DNA of 10,429 nt from Sergeia podlipaevii (Eukaryota; Euglenozoa; Kinetoplastea; Trypanosomatida; Trypanosomatidae): contig JASANZ010001701.1 in the NCBI GenBank assembly GCA_030849805.1, positions 1 through 10,429 of the forward strand, given 5' to 3'. The notes under the pieces were generated by a model. That model was not told the DNA's origin. It saw only the letters and a list, made by a program, of their open reading frames with translations, and searched no databases. Shown here piece after piece: positions 1 to 8,000 of this stretch (positions are counted from its first letter, which is position 1; the number at the start of each line of letters is the position of its first letter). The position numbers and the translations under genes are program-made.

Positions 1-2727
1 TTGAGAAGAGCAGGTGTAACTCTCTCTCCCCTGTACCTGCGGCGGATTGAAAATACTCAGTTGCTGCTGTTGCTGTTGGCCTCGCAGGAATGGTGCAGTG
101 TTGCCGAGAACCCTCGGCGCCTCACTGCTTCTAACGCCAAGAGCTTCATCAAGGCTAAATCGAGCGTTGGGCGCCTGCTTGGCGCTGACGGACGTAGGGA
201 CACGCCTCAGTGCAGAGTTGACCACCACATCATCAGCATCAGCGTCAGCGCCCAGCGGTGTCGCTACATGTGAGAGGCGGAGAGAGAGCCGCGCTGTGCC
301 ACCTCCGCTGTTTGATCCGTCCACGCTCACAAAGGTTGAGCGCGTGAACGCGCTTAGCTCTGCTTCTTGGGCTGAATTTATGTCGACCGCGCTCATCCTG
401 CCCTCGGTGCGTACACCGCTGCCTTCGTCATCGCGCTGTCTTAAAGCATTCCTATTTGAAACGCCTCTCACGACTGCCCTGTTGCCTCCTTCATCCTGTT
501 CCTCCTCCTCGTCATCCGCAAAGCTTAGGGGACGCTTGGGGTTTGGAGCTGAGAGAGGATGGCGATCGTGCCGCGTTCCCCTGAGCCTTTCGCCGTGACC
601 ATCTCTCTGCTCTTTCCCTTCATCATTGCTGGGGGACAAAAGAACCCTTTCGTGAGGAGGCGACACCAATGGGGATGACATGACAGAACGTGTGTGTCGC
701 AGTGGTGATGGGGTGTCTGCCTGAAGGTGCAGCTGTAGGTCGCGGTGATCGTTGTTGTTGTTGATGTGGTGGTGGTGGTGGTGGTGGTGGTATGACTGCC
801 CAGTTCTGGTCTCCGCGTGGCGTTGAGGCTGGTCACGTTCTGGACTCAGCAGAACCTCCTGCCTCTTCTTGCCATCTGTACGCGCTGAGGGCTCACGCAA
901 TGTGCCTGCTACCACAAGTACCTCTCCAGTGTGCTTCCCCACGCTCCTTCCAGGCTGTGCCACACCCGCCACGTCGGCGCTATCGTCGTGGCTGCTGCCT
1001 GGAGACCGACGGCGTGGAAGACGTGGTCGGTCACCACGTGCATGTCGAGCTTCCGTCGCAGAGGGCCCCTCACCATCTCTCCTCTCCCCCTCGCCTTCTC
1101 GGCCACTAGTTCTCGACTTCTGCGTTATCTCCCTGTATACTTGTCTTTCCTCTTCCTTACTGACAGTACCACTACTACCGCTTCCTCGTTCGCTTTGACC
1201 GCTGCTTCCATCGCTGCTACGCTTGGTGTTGTTGATGCCTGTGCAGCGAGGAAACTCGTCCTTGTCGTCGGCTTCGTTGTCTTGTGCAAACGTATCGAGA
1301 GGCTTCCGCGGATGCAGCACATCGCTCGCAAACAGGGCCCTTCCTTCTTCGTTTTCTAGCGTAACACTGACCTCCTCTACATCACAACCACCATCCTCTT
1401 CGTTCCTTCCATGAGTGAAGGGGAAATTCAAAAGATCGTCTGTGGAGGTTGTCTGCCAACTGGCAGCGGCAGCAGCAGCAGCAGCGGTGCCTGCGCGATG
1501 CGTGAGCACAGGCGTAACAGTTACATTAGGAATGGGAGCCAGCGGAGGTGGATTAGAGGAGTTCACATCGTCATCGTCATCGTCATCGTCTTCATACTGC
1601 TCGGCCTTGGCCATTGGTACAATCTCATGGCCGCTACTATAGCTGTAGCTGTTGCTGCCTTCGCGCCGGCTCTGCTGCTGATGTTGTGCTCCTCCGTGCG
1701 CATCGTCCCCTCCATGATATTTAGCATGTCTGTTTGAAGAAGATGAAGGAGGAGTGCAGGCATCCTCCTCCCATGCATCAGCTTCGCCACCACCACAACA
1801 ACAACTACTAGGCCCAGCACTACCTAAAGCTAGATCAAAGGATCGCACAGGGCCCGTGAGGAACACATCTCTAAGCGGTCCCGACACGGCATCCTCTACC
1901 ACTAATGATGGCACGGCGGCTGATACTACTCTACGGCTGTCTGTTCGACTGAATGCACTCTCACTTGGCACCGCCGTCTGCTGTCGCTGCCATATCGCTA
2001 GCGAAGAAACTGCAGATGTACACGCCGAATGTGCGTCTGCTTCTGCTGTCTCAACGGTTGAGTACAGCGCCGCCACCGTTGTTCCCGCTGTGGCAATAGA
2101 AACGACAGACGAGACCGGTACAGAGTGCTCACTCCGCTCCAGTTCTCTCGTTGCCACCCTCCACATCGGCCCACTCTCTTGCCTTTCCTTTAGTTCGTGT
2201 AGCCCCAACACATCGCCATTTATATTTGCGGCCTTGTGGTTGATGCCGCTGTTGCTGCTGCTGCTCTCCTGTTTATGCGCCACCCGCCACTCACCCAGCT
2301 GCTGACTGGAGGACGGTCCTCCTGCCGCAACACTGCTAGGGTTTCTAATTCTCTTGCCTTCTTCACAGATCCCTTCCTGCCACGAAGGGAGATCCCCATT
2401 ACCCGCGGAGTGTGCACTGCTGAGCCGCCGCCGGTCTTCCTGTGGAGGTGCGCGCATCAAAGAAGAAGGTGAGGAAAGCTGCGAAGATGGCGCTGAAGAG
2501 GAGGGCGTAAAGGCGTGCGTGATAACATCGCGCTCCTCAGAGGCAGCCGCAAGGGGTCCACGAGAGAAACGATGCGGATACGCAGAACCGTCGCTGCGCA
2601 GTCCGTCGCCCTCTTCTGGTGTGCGAAGATCTAAGCTTGAAAGGGAAGAAGAAGAAGTATAGCTTATCGTGGTGTCTTCTTGACCAACAGCACGCGCAGC
2701 AGTGAGAGAAGTGCCGCTGCTTCTCAT
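1..2727 (-). CDS. Large disordered hypothetical protein, 5' part only (stop codon lies beyond the left edge)
   Basis: The minus strand is open for 909 codons from an ATG at 2727 to base 1; I checked every in-frame triplet and found no stop. The start is well fixed: an in-frame TAA sits two codons upstream (TAA-ACT-ATG), and no other ATG lies between it and the best predicted trans-splice acceptor near 2900. I recognise no domain. The visible part is rich in Ser, Gly, Arg, Glu and Asp, poor in hydrophobic and aromatic residues, and looks largely disordered. It has homopolymeric runs: Cys309-311 followed by Gly, Asp380-387, Ala415-422, His647-654 followed by Ile and Asn4, an acidic run at 738-743, and Gln884-889. 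Proline-directed sites (TPSP at 672-675, SP at 685-686, 689-690 and 698-699) suggest phosphorylation, but this is inference. No signal peptide or membrane segment is visible. Any folded domain could lie in the missing C-terminal part. That it is a coding gene is likely; its function is unknown. Confidence 0.8.
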   Translation of the reverse strand, partial: MRSSGTSLTAARAVGQEDTTISYTSSSSLSSLDLRTPEEGDGLRSDGSAYPHRFSRGPLAAASEERDVITHAFTPSSSAPSSQLSSPSSLMRAPPQEDRRRLSSAHSAGNGDLPSWQEGICEEGKRIRNPSSVAAGGPSSSQQLGEWRVAHKQESSSSNSGINHKAANINGDVLGLHELKERQESGPMWRVATRELERSEHSVPVSSVVSIATAGTTVAALYSTVETAEADAHSACTSAVSSLAIWQRQQTAVPSESAFSRTDSRRVVSAAVPSLVVEDAVSGPLRDVFLTGPVRSFDLALGSAGPSSCCCGGGEADAWEEDACTPPSSSSNRHAKYHGGDDAHGGAQHQQQSRREGSNSYSYSSGHEIVPMAKAEQYEDDDDDDDDVNSSNPPPLAPIPNVTVTPVLTHRAGTAAAAAAAASWQTTSTDDLLNFPFTHGRNEEDGGCDVEEVSVTLENEEGRALFASDVLHPRKPLDTFAQDNEADDKDEFPRCTGINNTKRSSDGSSGQSERGSGSSGTVSKEEERQVYREITQKSRTSGREGEGERRDGEGPSATEARHARGDRPRLPRRRSPGSSHDDSADVAGVAQPGRSVGKHTGEVLVVAGTLREPSARTDGKKRQEVLLSPERDQPQRHAETRTGQSYHHHHHHHHINNNNDHRDLQLHLQADTPSPLRHTRSVMSSPLVSPPHERVLLSPSNDEGKEQRDGHGERLRGTRHDRHPLSAPNPKRPLSFADDEEEEQDEGGNRAVVRGVSNRNALRQRDDEGSGVRTEGRMSAVDINSAQEAELSAFTRSTFVSVDGSNSGGGTARLSLRLSHVATPLGADADADDVVVNSALRRVPTSVSAKQAPNARFSLDEALGVRSSEAPRVLGNTAPFLRGQQQQQQLSIFNPPQVQGRESYTCSSQ
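766..789 (-). repeat. (CAC)8 coding repeat giving His8
   Basis: Eight perfect GTG triplets on the plus strand are CAC codons on the minus strand, encoding His647-654 of the disordered hypothetical protein. An Asn4 run encoded by AAC follows one residue later. The uniform codons point to recent slippage expansion. Confidence 0.9.
1462..1485 (-). repeat. Alanine-run coding repeat (Ala8)
   Basis: Five GCT codons followed by GCC-GCT-GCC encode Ala415-422 of the disordered hypothetical protein. The run is purer at its N-terminal end, consistent with local triplet slippage. Confidence 0.85.
1567..1590 (-). repeat. (GACGAT)4 coding repeat giving Asp8
   Basis: A perfect hexanucleotide array encodes Asp380-387 of the disordered hypothetical protein, with GAC and GAT alternating. 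The period-6 structure indicates expansion by hexamer slippage. Confidence 0.9.
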
Positions 2728-2782
2728 AGTTTAATTCTAAATGACAACGAAATAATAGTAATTACAATAGCTGAGAATTTCT

Positions 2783-2803
2783 TTTCACGTTTTTTTCGTG
2801 AAA
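2783..2803 (-). other. Short perfect inverted repeat in the 5' UTR of the hypothetical gene
   Basis: TTTCACG (2783-2789) and CGTGAAA (2797-2803) are perfect 7-base inverted arms around seven T. In the minus-strand mRNA this would be a 7-bp hairpin with a seven-A loop, about 56 nt before the ATG. Whether it has any effect on translation is unknown, and one short hairpin in 10 kb can arise by chance. Confidence 0.35.
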
Positions 2804-2899
2804 GGAAAAACAGATGTCACGGCGTGTAGACGAGTAAATCAATAATACAAAAAAAAGCTAAAAATCAAGCTATTATATAAACTGAAATTCTAAAGATAG

Positions 2900-2912
2900 C
2901 TGAAAAAAAAAA
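2900..2912 (-). promoter_or_regulatory. Predicted spliced-leader acceptor (T10-CAG) for the disordered hypothetical gene
   Basis: Read on the minus strand this is ten T followed directly by CAG, the AG being the complement of 2900-2901. It would give a 172-nt 5' UTR (2728-2899) that contains no ATG before the chosen start at 2727. A second, more distal option is the pyrimidine tract complementary to about 3094-3127, with its first AG at 3066-3067; it would give a 338-nt leader. The choice between them is a prediction from the kinetoplastid rule of a pyrimidine tract followed by the first AG. Confidence 0.5.
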
Positions 2913-3609
2913 GTTCCCTCTATTGATGCATACAGTTGTGAGTGTATGTGAATATGTACTGGTGTCAAGAAGTCAAACCGGAATGTCTTTTTTTTTTCCT
3001 TCAAACGCTGCTGTGCCGTCTCGTATCGTGGAGTGGTGCGACTACCACGAATGCACAGTATAAGCCTCAAACATACAATAAATAATAATTATAAGAAGAA
3101 GAAAGCAAAAAAAAAAACAAAGAGAGAATAAACTTTCTGAACAATGAACAGAAACAAACAAAAGTAATGATAAAAAGCCTAACGAGGAGCCGCTAGTTTG
3201 ATTCAGATAGGATGTGAGAAAAGAAAAAGCGTTCTCTATTTTGAAAAAGCTCGTGTTGAAGCATCCTTAAAGTCTTGCACCATCTTTTCTCTTCTAATCT
3301 GTACATTTTTTGTTGTTGTTGTTTAATGTGACTCCACAAATATTGTTGAACTAGATTGATAGCATATGCAAACACTTCCCCCTCCCACGCACGCAACCTT
3401 CCCTCCCCCAAAGACGATCATGAATCGCTACTATCACCACCAACCCGCCTGATAATGCCTGCATAAACAGAAAGAAGGCCACAACAAAAGAAATAGAAAA
3501 GGAGAGAAAGAAAAAAAAAGCACACTCGAGAAGGTGCTTTGATCTCGCTTCACTTTTTCCTATTCGCCTGTTGCCCATGCTCAGACATATATGTGCACAC
3601 ACATACATC

Positions 3610-4509
3610 TTACCAACGACTGCCTGCGCTTTTGTTTATTGGACGATGCCATGCTTGGCCAGTTTCCTGCAACTGAACCAGCTTCTTCTCGCGATCTGCC
3701 ACCTTGGCGCGTGTCCACAGCGACTCCGCAACATGCTTGTTATCCATGTAAGCAACCCAGTTCTTCCTCAGCAAGCGAACCTCGTCCATGGGCGTGTACG
3801 GCGCTTGCAGTTCCATCGGTGCCACCTGCTTCTTCGCGCCTGGTGCACCACGAGGACGGTGCTGAGCGCCATGATGAGCAAGATACTCCTTACCACGCAG
3901 CGTGCGAGCCCACGCCCGACCTGGAGCGCTCCCCAACCACTTCTGTTCATGGCGCCACCGCTGGGCCACCTCATCTGCACGTGCACGCGCCTTCACCGCT
4001 GGGATGGTGCGATGCACTCGATCCTTCGCCGCCGCCCCCGCACTAGCGTCACGTGACGCAAGCAGCGTACCACCTAACGTTTCAATCGAGTCTTCTGGCA
4101 CGGTGTAGAACTCTGGATTATCGCGGATGCCCATGATAATGGGTTGCAGGTCCTTCAGAAACTGCTTGTACACCTGCATTTCTGCCTCCTCCATGAGAAC
4201 GCGACCACGACGGCACGCGTCGGCATACGCGCTGAGAACCAGCTGTTGCTGTTGCTGATCAGGAAGATGCTCTACGGCGGGATTCACCCTGACACGCTTC
4301 AGAAACCCTGAAGGCGTCGCTACAACCTCCACGCGACCGTCCCACTCCGTACCCACCACCTCCATCTTGTCGAACCGGATTTGATACTCGTACTTGTTGT
4401 TATACACGTATGCGAGTATGCGGTGAAACTGACGTTCTGGCATGAGACGTCGATGATGGGCCCAGAGGGCACCGCGCACCCGCTCGGTGATGCGTCTGTA
4501 CACCTCCAT
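3610..4509 (-). CDS. YbaB/EbfC-like protein, putative, probably organellar
   Basis: This is a complete 299-residue frame from ATG at 4509 to TAA at 3610-3612. Residues about 57-117 resemble the YbaB/EbfC fold: a strand segment VEVVATPSG, then FLKRVRVNP (the family's 'k-v-x-I-dP' pattern), then a long helix with LVLSAYADACRRG and a run of charged residues. Bacterial YbaB proteins are about 100-110 residues long, form dimers and bind DNA; a plastid relative (STIC2) works in protein targeting. Here the core carries an extra N-terminal segment (1-56), rich in Arg and aromatic residues, which could act as a mitochondrial presequence. It also has a C-terminal extension of about 180 residues with several Trp (184, 191, 200, 251, 265, 287, 299) and many basic residues, as in kinetoplastid mitochondrial ribosome-associated proteins. 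A Gln5 run (85-89) interrupts the core between strand and helix. The coding status is secure. The family call rests on pattern recognition, and the mitochondrial location and role are inference. Confidence 0.8.
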   Translation of the reverse strand: MEVYRRITERVRGALWAHHRRLMPERQFHRILAYVYNNKYEYQIRFDKMEVVGTEWDGRVEVVATPSGFLKRVRVNPAVEHLPDQQQQQLVLSAYADACRRGRVLMEEAEMQVYKQFLKDLQPIIMGIRDNPEFYTVPEDSIETLGGTLLASRDASAGAAAKDRVHRTIPAVKARARADEVAQRWRHEQKWLGSAPGRAWARTLRGKEYLAHHGAQHRPRGAPGAKKQVAPMELQAPYTPMDEVRLLRKNWVAYMDNKHVAESLWTRAKVADREKKLVQLQETGQAWHRPINKSAGSRW

Positions 4510-4552
4510 TTTTTTTTCTTTTTGCTATCTAACACTGTACTAAAGAGCACAC

Positions 4553-4672
4553 CTAGAGGAAGGAGTTGAAACAATGGTGATAATGATGATAAGTAAAAAA
4601 AAAAAAAAAAGATAGATAAGAGAGAGAGAGAGAGAGAGGAGAAGGAACAGTAGAAAAAGAAGAAGTAAAAGA
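4553..4672 (-). promoter_or_regulatory. Polypyrimidine tract and predicted spliced-leader acceptor for the YbaB-like gene
   Basis: On the minus strand a long pyrimidine-rich tract (complement of about 4592-4672, including a 16-T run and a (CT)10 run) is followed by a stretch with no AG until CTAG, whose AG is the complement of 4553-4554. This would leave a 43-nt 5' UTR directly before the ATG at 4509. It is the clearest acceptor in the window and supports both the gene and its start. Confidence 0.65.
4619..4638. repeat. (AG)10 microsatellite
   Basis: Ten uninterrupted AG units lie next to a 16-A run (4595-4610). Read on the minus strand the pair forms the core of the polypyrimidine tract of the YbaB-like gene, so the repeat probably has a trans-splicing role. 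Confidence 0.9.
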
Positions 4673-4754
4673 TCAACATATGTAATTAGAACACATCGCT
4701 AGATACGCAAAACAAACAAAAAAAAGAAAAGAAATTGACAATGTCTTTTAATAT

Positions 4755-4778
4755 TAATAATAATAATAATAATAATAA
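4755..4778. repeat. (TAA)8 microsatellite
   Basis: Eight perfect TAA units lie in the spacer, probably in the 3' UTR of the EngB-like transcript. No function is evident. Confidence 0.9.
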
Positions 4779-5000
4779 ATGTGCATGTTCAACGTCGCAC
4801 ACTAACACAGAACACCGCAATAGAAAATAAAATCTCGACATTCACTTTTTCCTTTTTGAAAAAAATTGTTATGATTTTTTGTATTTTTGTGTGAAACGAG
4901 TAAACACATCTCTCAGAGGGAAAAAAAAAAAAAGAAGAGAGAGAGAGCAGCGTGTGACTCCTACAAAAGAAAAAGCAGCAGCACACCAGCGTATCACTCT

Positions 5001-5032
5001 CCCACTTCCCCCCTCCCCTCCCCCCCCCCCCC
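5001..5032 (-). other. G-rich tract with quadruplex potential in the EngB-like 3' UTR
   Basis: The plus strand has C runs of 3 (5001-5003), 6 (5008-5013), 4 (5015-5018) and 13 (5020-5032). On the transcribed minus strand this gives at least four G runs with 1-4-base loops, a classical G-quadruplex pattern. It starts about 43 nt downstream of the TGA stop. The exact C-run length is uncertain because it borders the assembly N. Confidence 0.6.
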
Positions 5033-5085
5033 AAACACGCACTTTCATTTCCGCTNCCCCCCAAACACGCACTTTCATTTCCGCT
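5027..5085. repeat. 29-bp direct repeat flanking a single N (probable assembly join)
   Basis: Bases 5027-5055 and 5057-5085 are identical: six C, then AAACACGCAC, then TTTCATTTCCGCT. They are separated only by the N at 5056. Identical ends around one N next to a 13-C homopolymer are typical of two contig ends joined without merging their overlap. The stop of the EngB-like gene lies in the right-hand copy, so collapsing the repeat to one copy would leave the protein unchanged. Confidence 0.85.
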
Positions 5086-8000
5086 GCCGTCCGTCGCGCT
5101 TCGCCTGTCGAGCGCGCACGCGCGCCAAGTGGGTTCGCGGTGGTGTGTGAGACTCATCGTTCTCACGTCCAATCACGTGCGGAGTGGGCCAGTACGTATC
5201 CTTCTCTCCATACCGCTTCCACAAACCAGGTGGCATGGACCGGTAGTTAATCTTTGCGGTTGCGTTGAGGTGCATCTGCTCTCGAGACCGCAGCGTCAGT
5301 GCCTGTCGAATTTCGTTCACACATTTTGCCGCTGTGACTTCACCCTCAAATTTTTCAAATGATTCGGTGACGCTGCCGGCGTTGCGCAAGTACGCGGCAA
5401 GGTCCTTCTTCTTCTTCATGCGACCAAGCGCCTGAGCCTCCTTCTGTGATTCAATCTTACGAGAAACGTCCTGGAGCGCGGACCACGGGGCCTCCGCGTT
5501 CTCTTGCACCAGTAATCCCCTCAGCTGCTCTGCCTTCCACGCTGCCTTGCGTGTGGCCACCGCGCTCAGAGTGGTGAGCGGCGAATCGGCAATAGCGCTG
5601 GCCACAAGCGAGGGCCCACAGCGCACGCCACCTCGGTACTCTGCAAGTCGGCCATCTGCTTCCTCGGCGAGGAAGTGTGGCGCATACCGCTGGCGCCACC
5701 GCCGCTCTTTCTCTCGTGTGGTGCGACGACCCATATCGGCATTGTGCTCCTGCTTGCTAAACCGCTCCAGCGTGTCTAGAAAACGGGACACAGTAGCCGG
5801 CGGTGCAGAGCTACATGCCTGGGAGGACGACGCGCAGGACAGCGAGGAAGAAGAAAGCCTGGTGTTCTCGCCCACAACGGATGCTGCAGCACTGCTATTG
5901 TCGTCATTTTCGGAGGTAAAAAGTCCAATCACGCGTGATGACTCGCGCCGCAGTATCTGCGATGGCGCCATCGCACCTTCTCCATTCATCTCGGCGGCGG
6001 CAGTTGCGTTGAGTACCTCATGTTTTCCTTTCCCTCGTTCCCGTACTGTCTGCTCTTGGGGTCGCGTCTCAACAGCAGCAGCTGTTGCGACAACGTCGCC
6101 ATAATCAATCGTGGCCAATGTGGAGGTGGGGTTTTCAATTCCAGTGTTCACACGGTACTCAACAGAGCTGTATGGAGACGGACTCCGCTCTAGTGGGTGC
6201 TGCGCTCGCCACTGAAGAAACTCACGTCTGCGTCGAGCACGCTCATCATCCACGGTCCTCTTCGTACCGCCACCACTACTATTATCAAAAGAACTGGTGA
6301 TCCCTCTGGAATGATCACCAAAATTGACTTCCACACGACGATTAGAGTTGCTTCGTGACATCATCTGACCTTGTGGTGGTGTTTGTAGTTGATGCTGCTG
6401 CTGGTCATCGTCGCCACCTGGCTGCCTATATTGTAGCTCCCCAAGCACGCTTCCGGTTGCAGGAGTGTCCACCGCATCCCCCACCTCTCCGCCGCTTGTG
6501 TCGTCTATGACTCCCTCAAAGCTGGCGATATCTGCAGAAGATTCAGAGCCTCCATGGGATTCCAAGAAGAAGTTTCTAGCTGCACGCCTCTCGAGCTCCC
6601 GCGCCGCCTCCAGCCTTTGTGCCTCTGCCAGGAGAGCGCCCTTCATTACCTCTGTCTGTTTCTGCTTGAGTAGGTCCCGCAGCTTGTCACCCGGCAGCAT
6701 ACCAGAGGTTTCCATGATGAGACCTCTAAGCATCTCTATATTCGTGCCGTCCTTGGCGGAGACGGGAATAATGAAGGGAAACACCTTGCGGTACTTTCGG
6801 CGATGCTTCGTAATGAGGGCGTAGATCTGGCGCATCACTGAGCACACCCGAGAGTGAGGAACGGAGTCACACTTGGTGAGCACCACGTAGAACACGCCTT
6901 GGATGTTCTCGAGCCATTCAAAATACCTCACGTCCACCTTTGTCAGTCCGCGCTCGCAGTCGACACAGAAGAGAACCGTGTTCACTGAACGGCGAACGCC
7001 AAAGTAGGCGTCTGTCAGTTCAATCGCAGCATCACGCCACTTGTCACTCATGCCCTCTATACCAAAACCAGGCATGTCCACAAAGGTCAGCTGTAGCCCA
7101 CCGCCAGGCAACTTCACAAGATTGTGTCGCTCCTTGGCGTGGAAGGCTTGCAGCTCCTCTGGTGTCACACTCTGGTAAAAGGAAACAAAGCGAGTCGTGT
7201 TAGGGGTACTACTCGTACGCGCAACGTTCTGGCCGAGAAGCGCGTTCAACAGCGATGACTTTCCCGCGCACGCCTTACCCACAAGGACAATCTCTTGATA
7301 GAGCTCGTTGATTTCAAAAAAGTAGTTGTGATCGCGAAAAATATTGGTGTCGCGCTTGCGACCGCGATGAGAGACCAGCGCCTTACCCTTCGCACCGGCG
7401 CGTGATGACGAAGAGGAGGAGGGCCCACAAGTTTCAATAAGGTTCGCTGTTGCTGTAGTGGCGTGGGGTGACGATGTTGGCGTGTCTGTCGCGCGTGTGC
7501 TGGCTTGATTGACCAGAGAGTACTGCTGATGAAGCATAATGCGGTTGCCAAGCTCCCGTGCCTCGCTGGTAATCTGACCAAAACTAAGCGGTGGAGGTGG
7601 CACAAGCTTCCCCTTATACGTGTAGTCACTTGGAACTGGATGTGTCAGCGCGTAGAGAACCTCCCGACGTTTCTGCACCTCTACTTCCCTTCTTTCACGG
7701 AACGCATCCGTCACGAGATCAATCACGTCTTGACCTACTCCACGAGCGGAGGGGTGCCCCGCGGGATTGTGCAGTTCAGGCAGAGCTGTATTACCTTCGT
7801 CCTGGCGATGGTGATGGTGAGACATCTTTCTGTCTCGAAGCTCGTTGACGGTAGAGGTAGATGATGACAAAAAAGATGCGGACAATAGATTTAAAAGCGA
7901 GGCAGGAGTGTCAAGCACAACATCGTCGTCGGAAACGCATCGTAAGACACCCAGGGACCACTCTGTCGCCTCCTCCCCTGCTAACTGCGTTTGTGTTCCC

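Larger units (their letters stand above)
2728..3609. other. Spacer between the YbaB-like gene and the disordered hypothetical gene
   Basis: No supported gene lies in these 882 bases. They should hold the 3' UTR of the YbaB-like transcript (right part) and the 5' UTR of the hypothetical gene (left part). The sequence is AT-rich, with A runs near 2849, 2903 and 3108, and a T run near 2987. The short open frames here begin at non-ATG codons or are of biased composition, and I do not consider them genes. Confidence 0.7.
4510..5074. other. Spacer between the EngB-like and YbaB-like genes
   Basis: No gene is supported. The right part is the 3' UTR of the EngB-like transcript, including a G-rich tract (on the minus strand) and an N with flanking duplication. 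The middle part is A/T-rich with a (TAA)8 array. The left part holds the polypyrimidine tract and acceptor of the YbaB-like gene. A 127-codon minus-strand open stretch at 4789-5172 crosses the N, overlaps the EngB-like frame and is low-complexity, so it is not called. Confidence 0.7.

Noticed and set aside
47..598. Plus-strand open frame of 183 codons
   Set aside because: It lies fully antisense to the 909-codon minus-strand frame, has a low-complexity translation and has no separate splice signals. It is a shadow.
525..836. Minus-strand 103-codon frame containing a Thr run
   Set aside because: It is a frame-shifted reading of the (CAC)8 repeat inside the large minus-strand gene.
1754..2305. 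Plus-strand open frame of 183 codons
   Set aside because: It is antisense to the same large minus-strand gene; the apparent Leu-rich segment comes from the reversed Ser/Asn codons of that gene.
3571..4056. Plus-strand open frames opposite the YbaB-like gene
   Set aside because: They overlap a longer minus-strand frame with recognisable family features and have no independent support.
4619..4778. Short tandem repeats considered as a CRISPR or satellite array
   Set aside because: The units are 2-3 bases long without spacers: simple microsatellites in a eukaryotic spacer.
4789..5172. Minus-strand 127-codon frame crossing the N
   Set aside because: It depends on the duplicated 29-bp segment and the undetermined base, overlaps the end of the EngB-like gene and is low-complexity.
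5547..6104. Plus-strand 185-codon frame opposite the EngB-like gene
   Set aside because: It is antisense to the C-terminal extension of the GTPase, and its composition follows the reversed codons.
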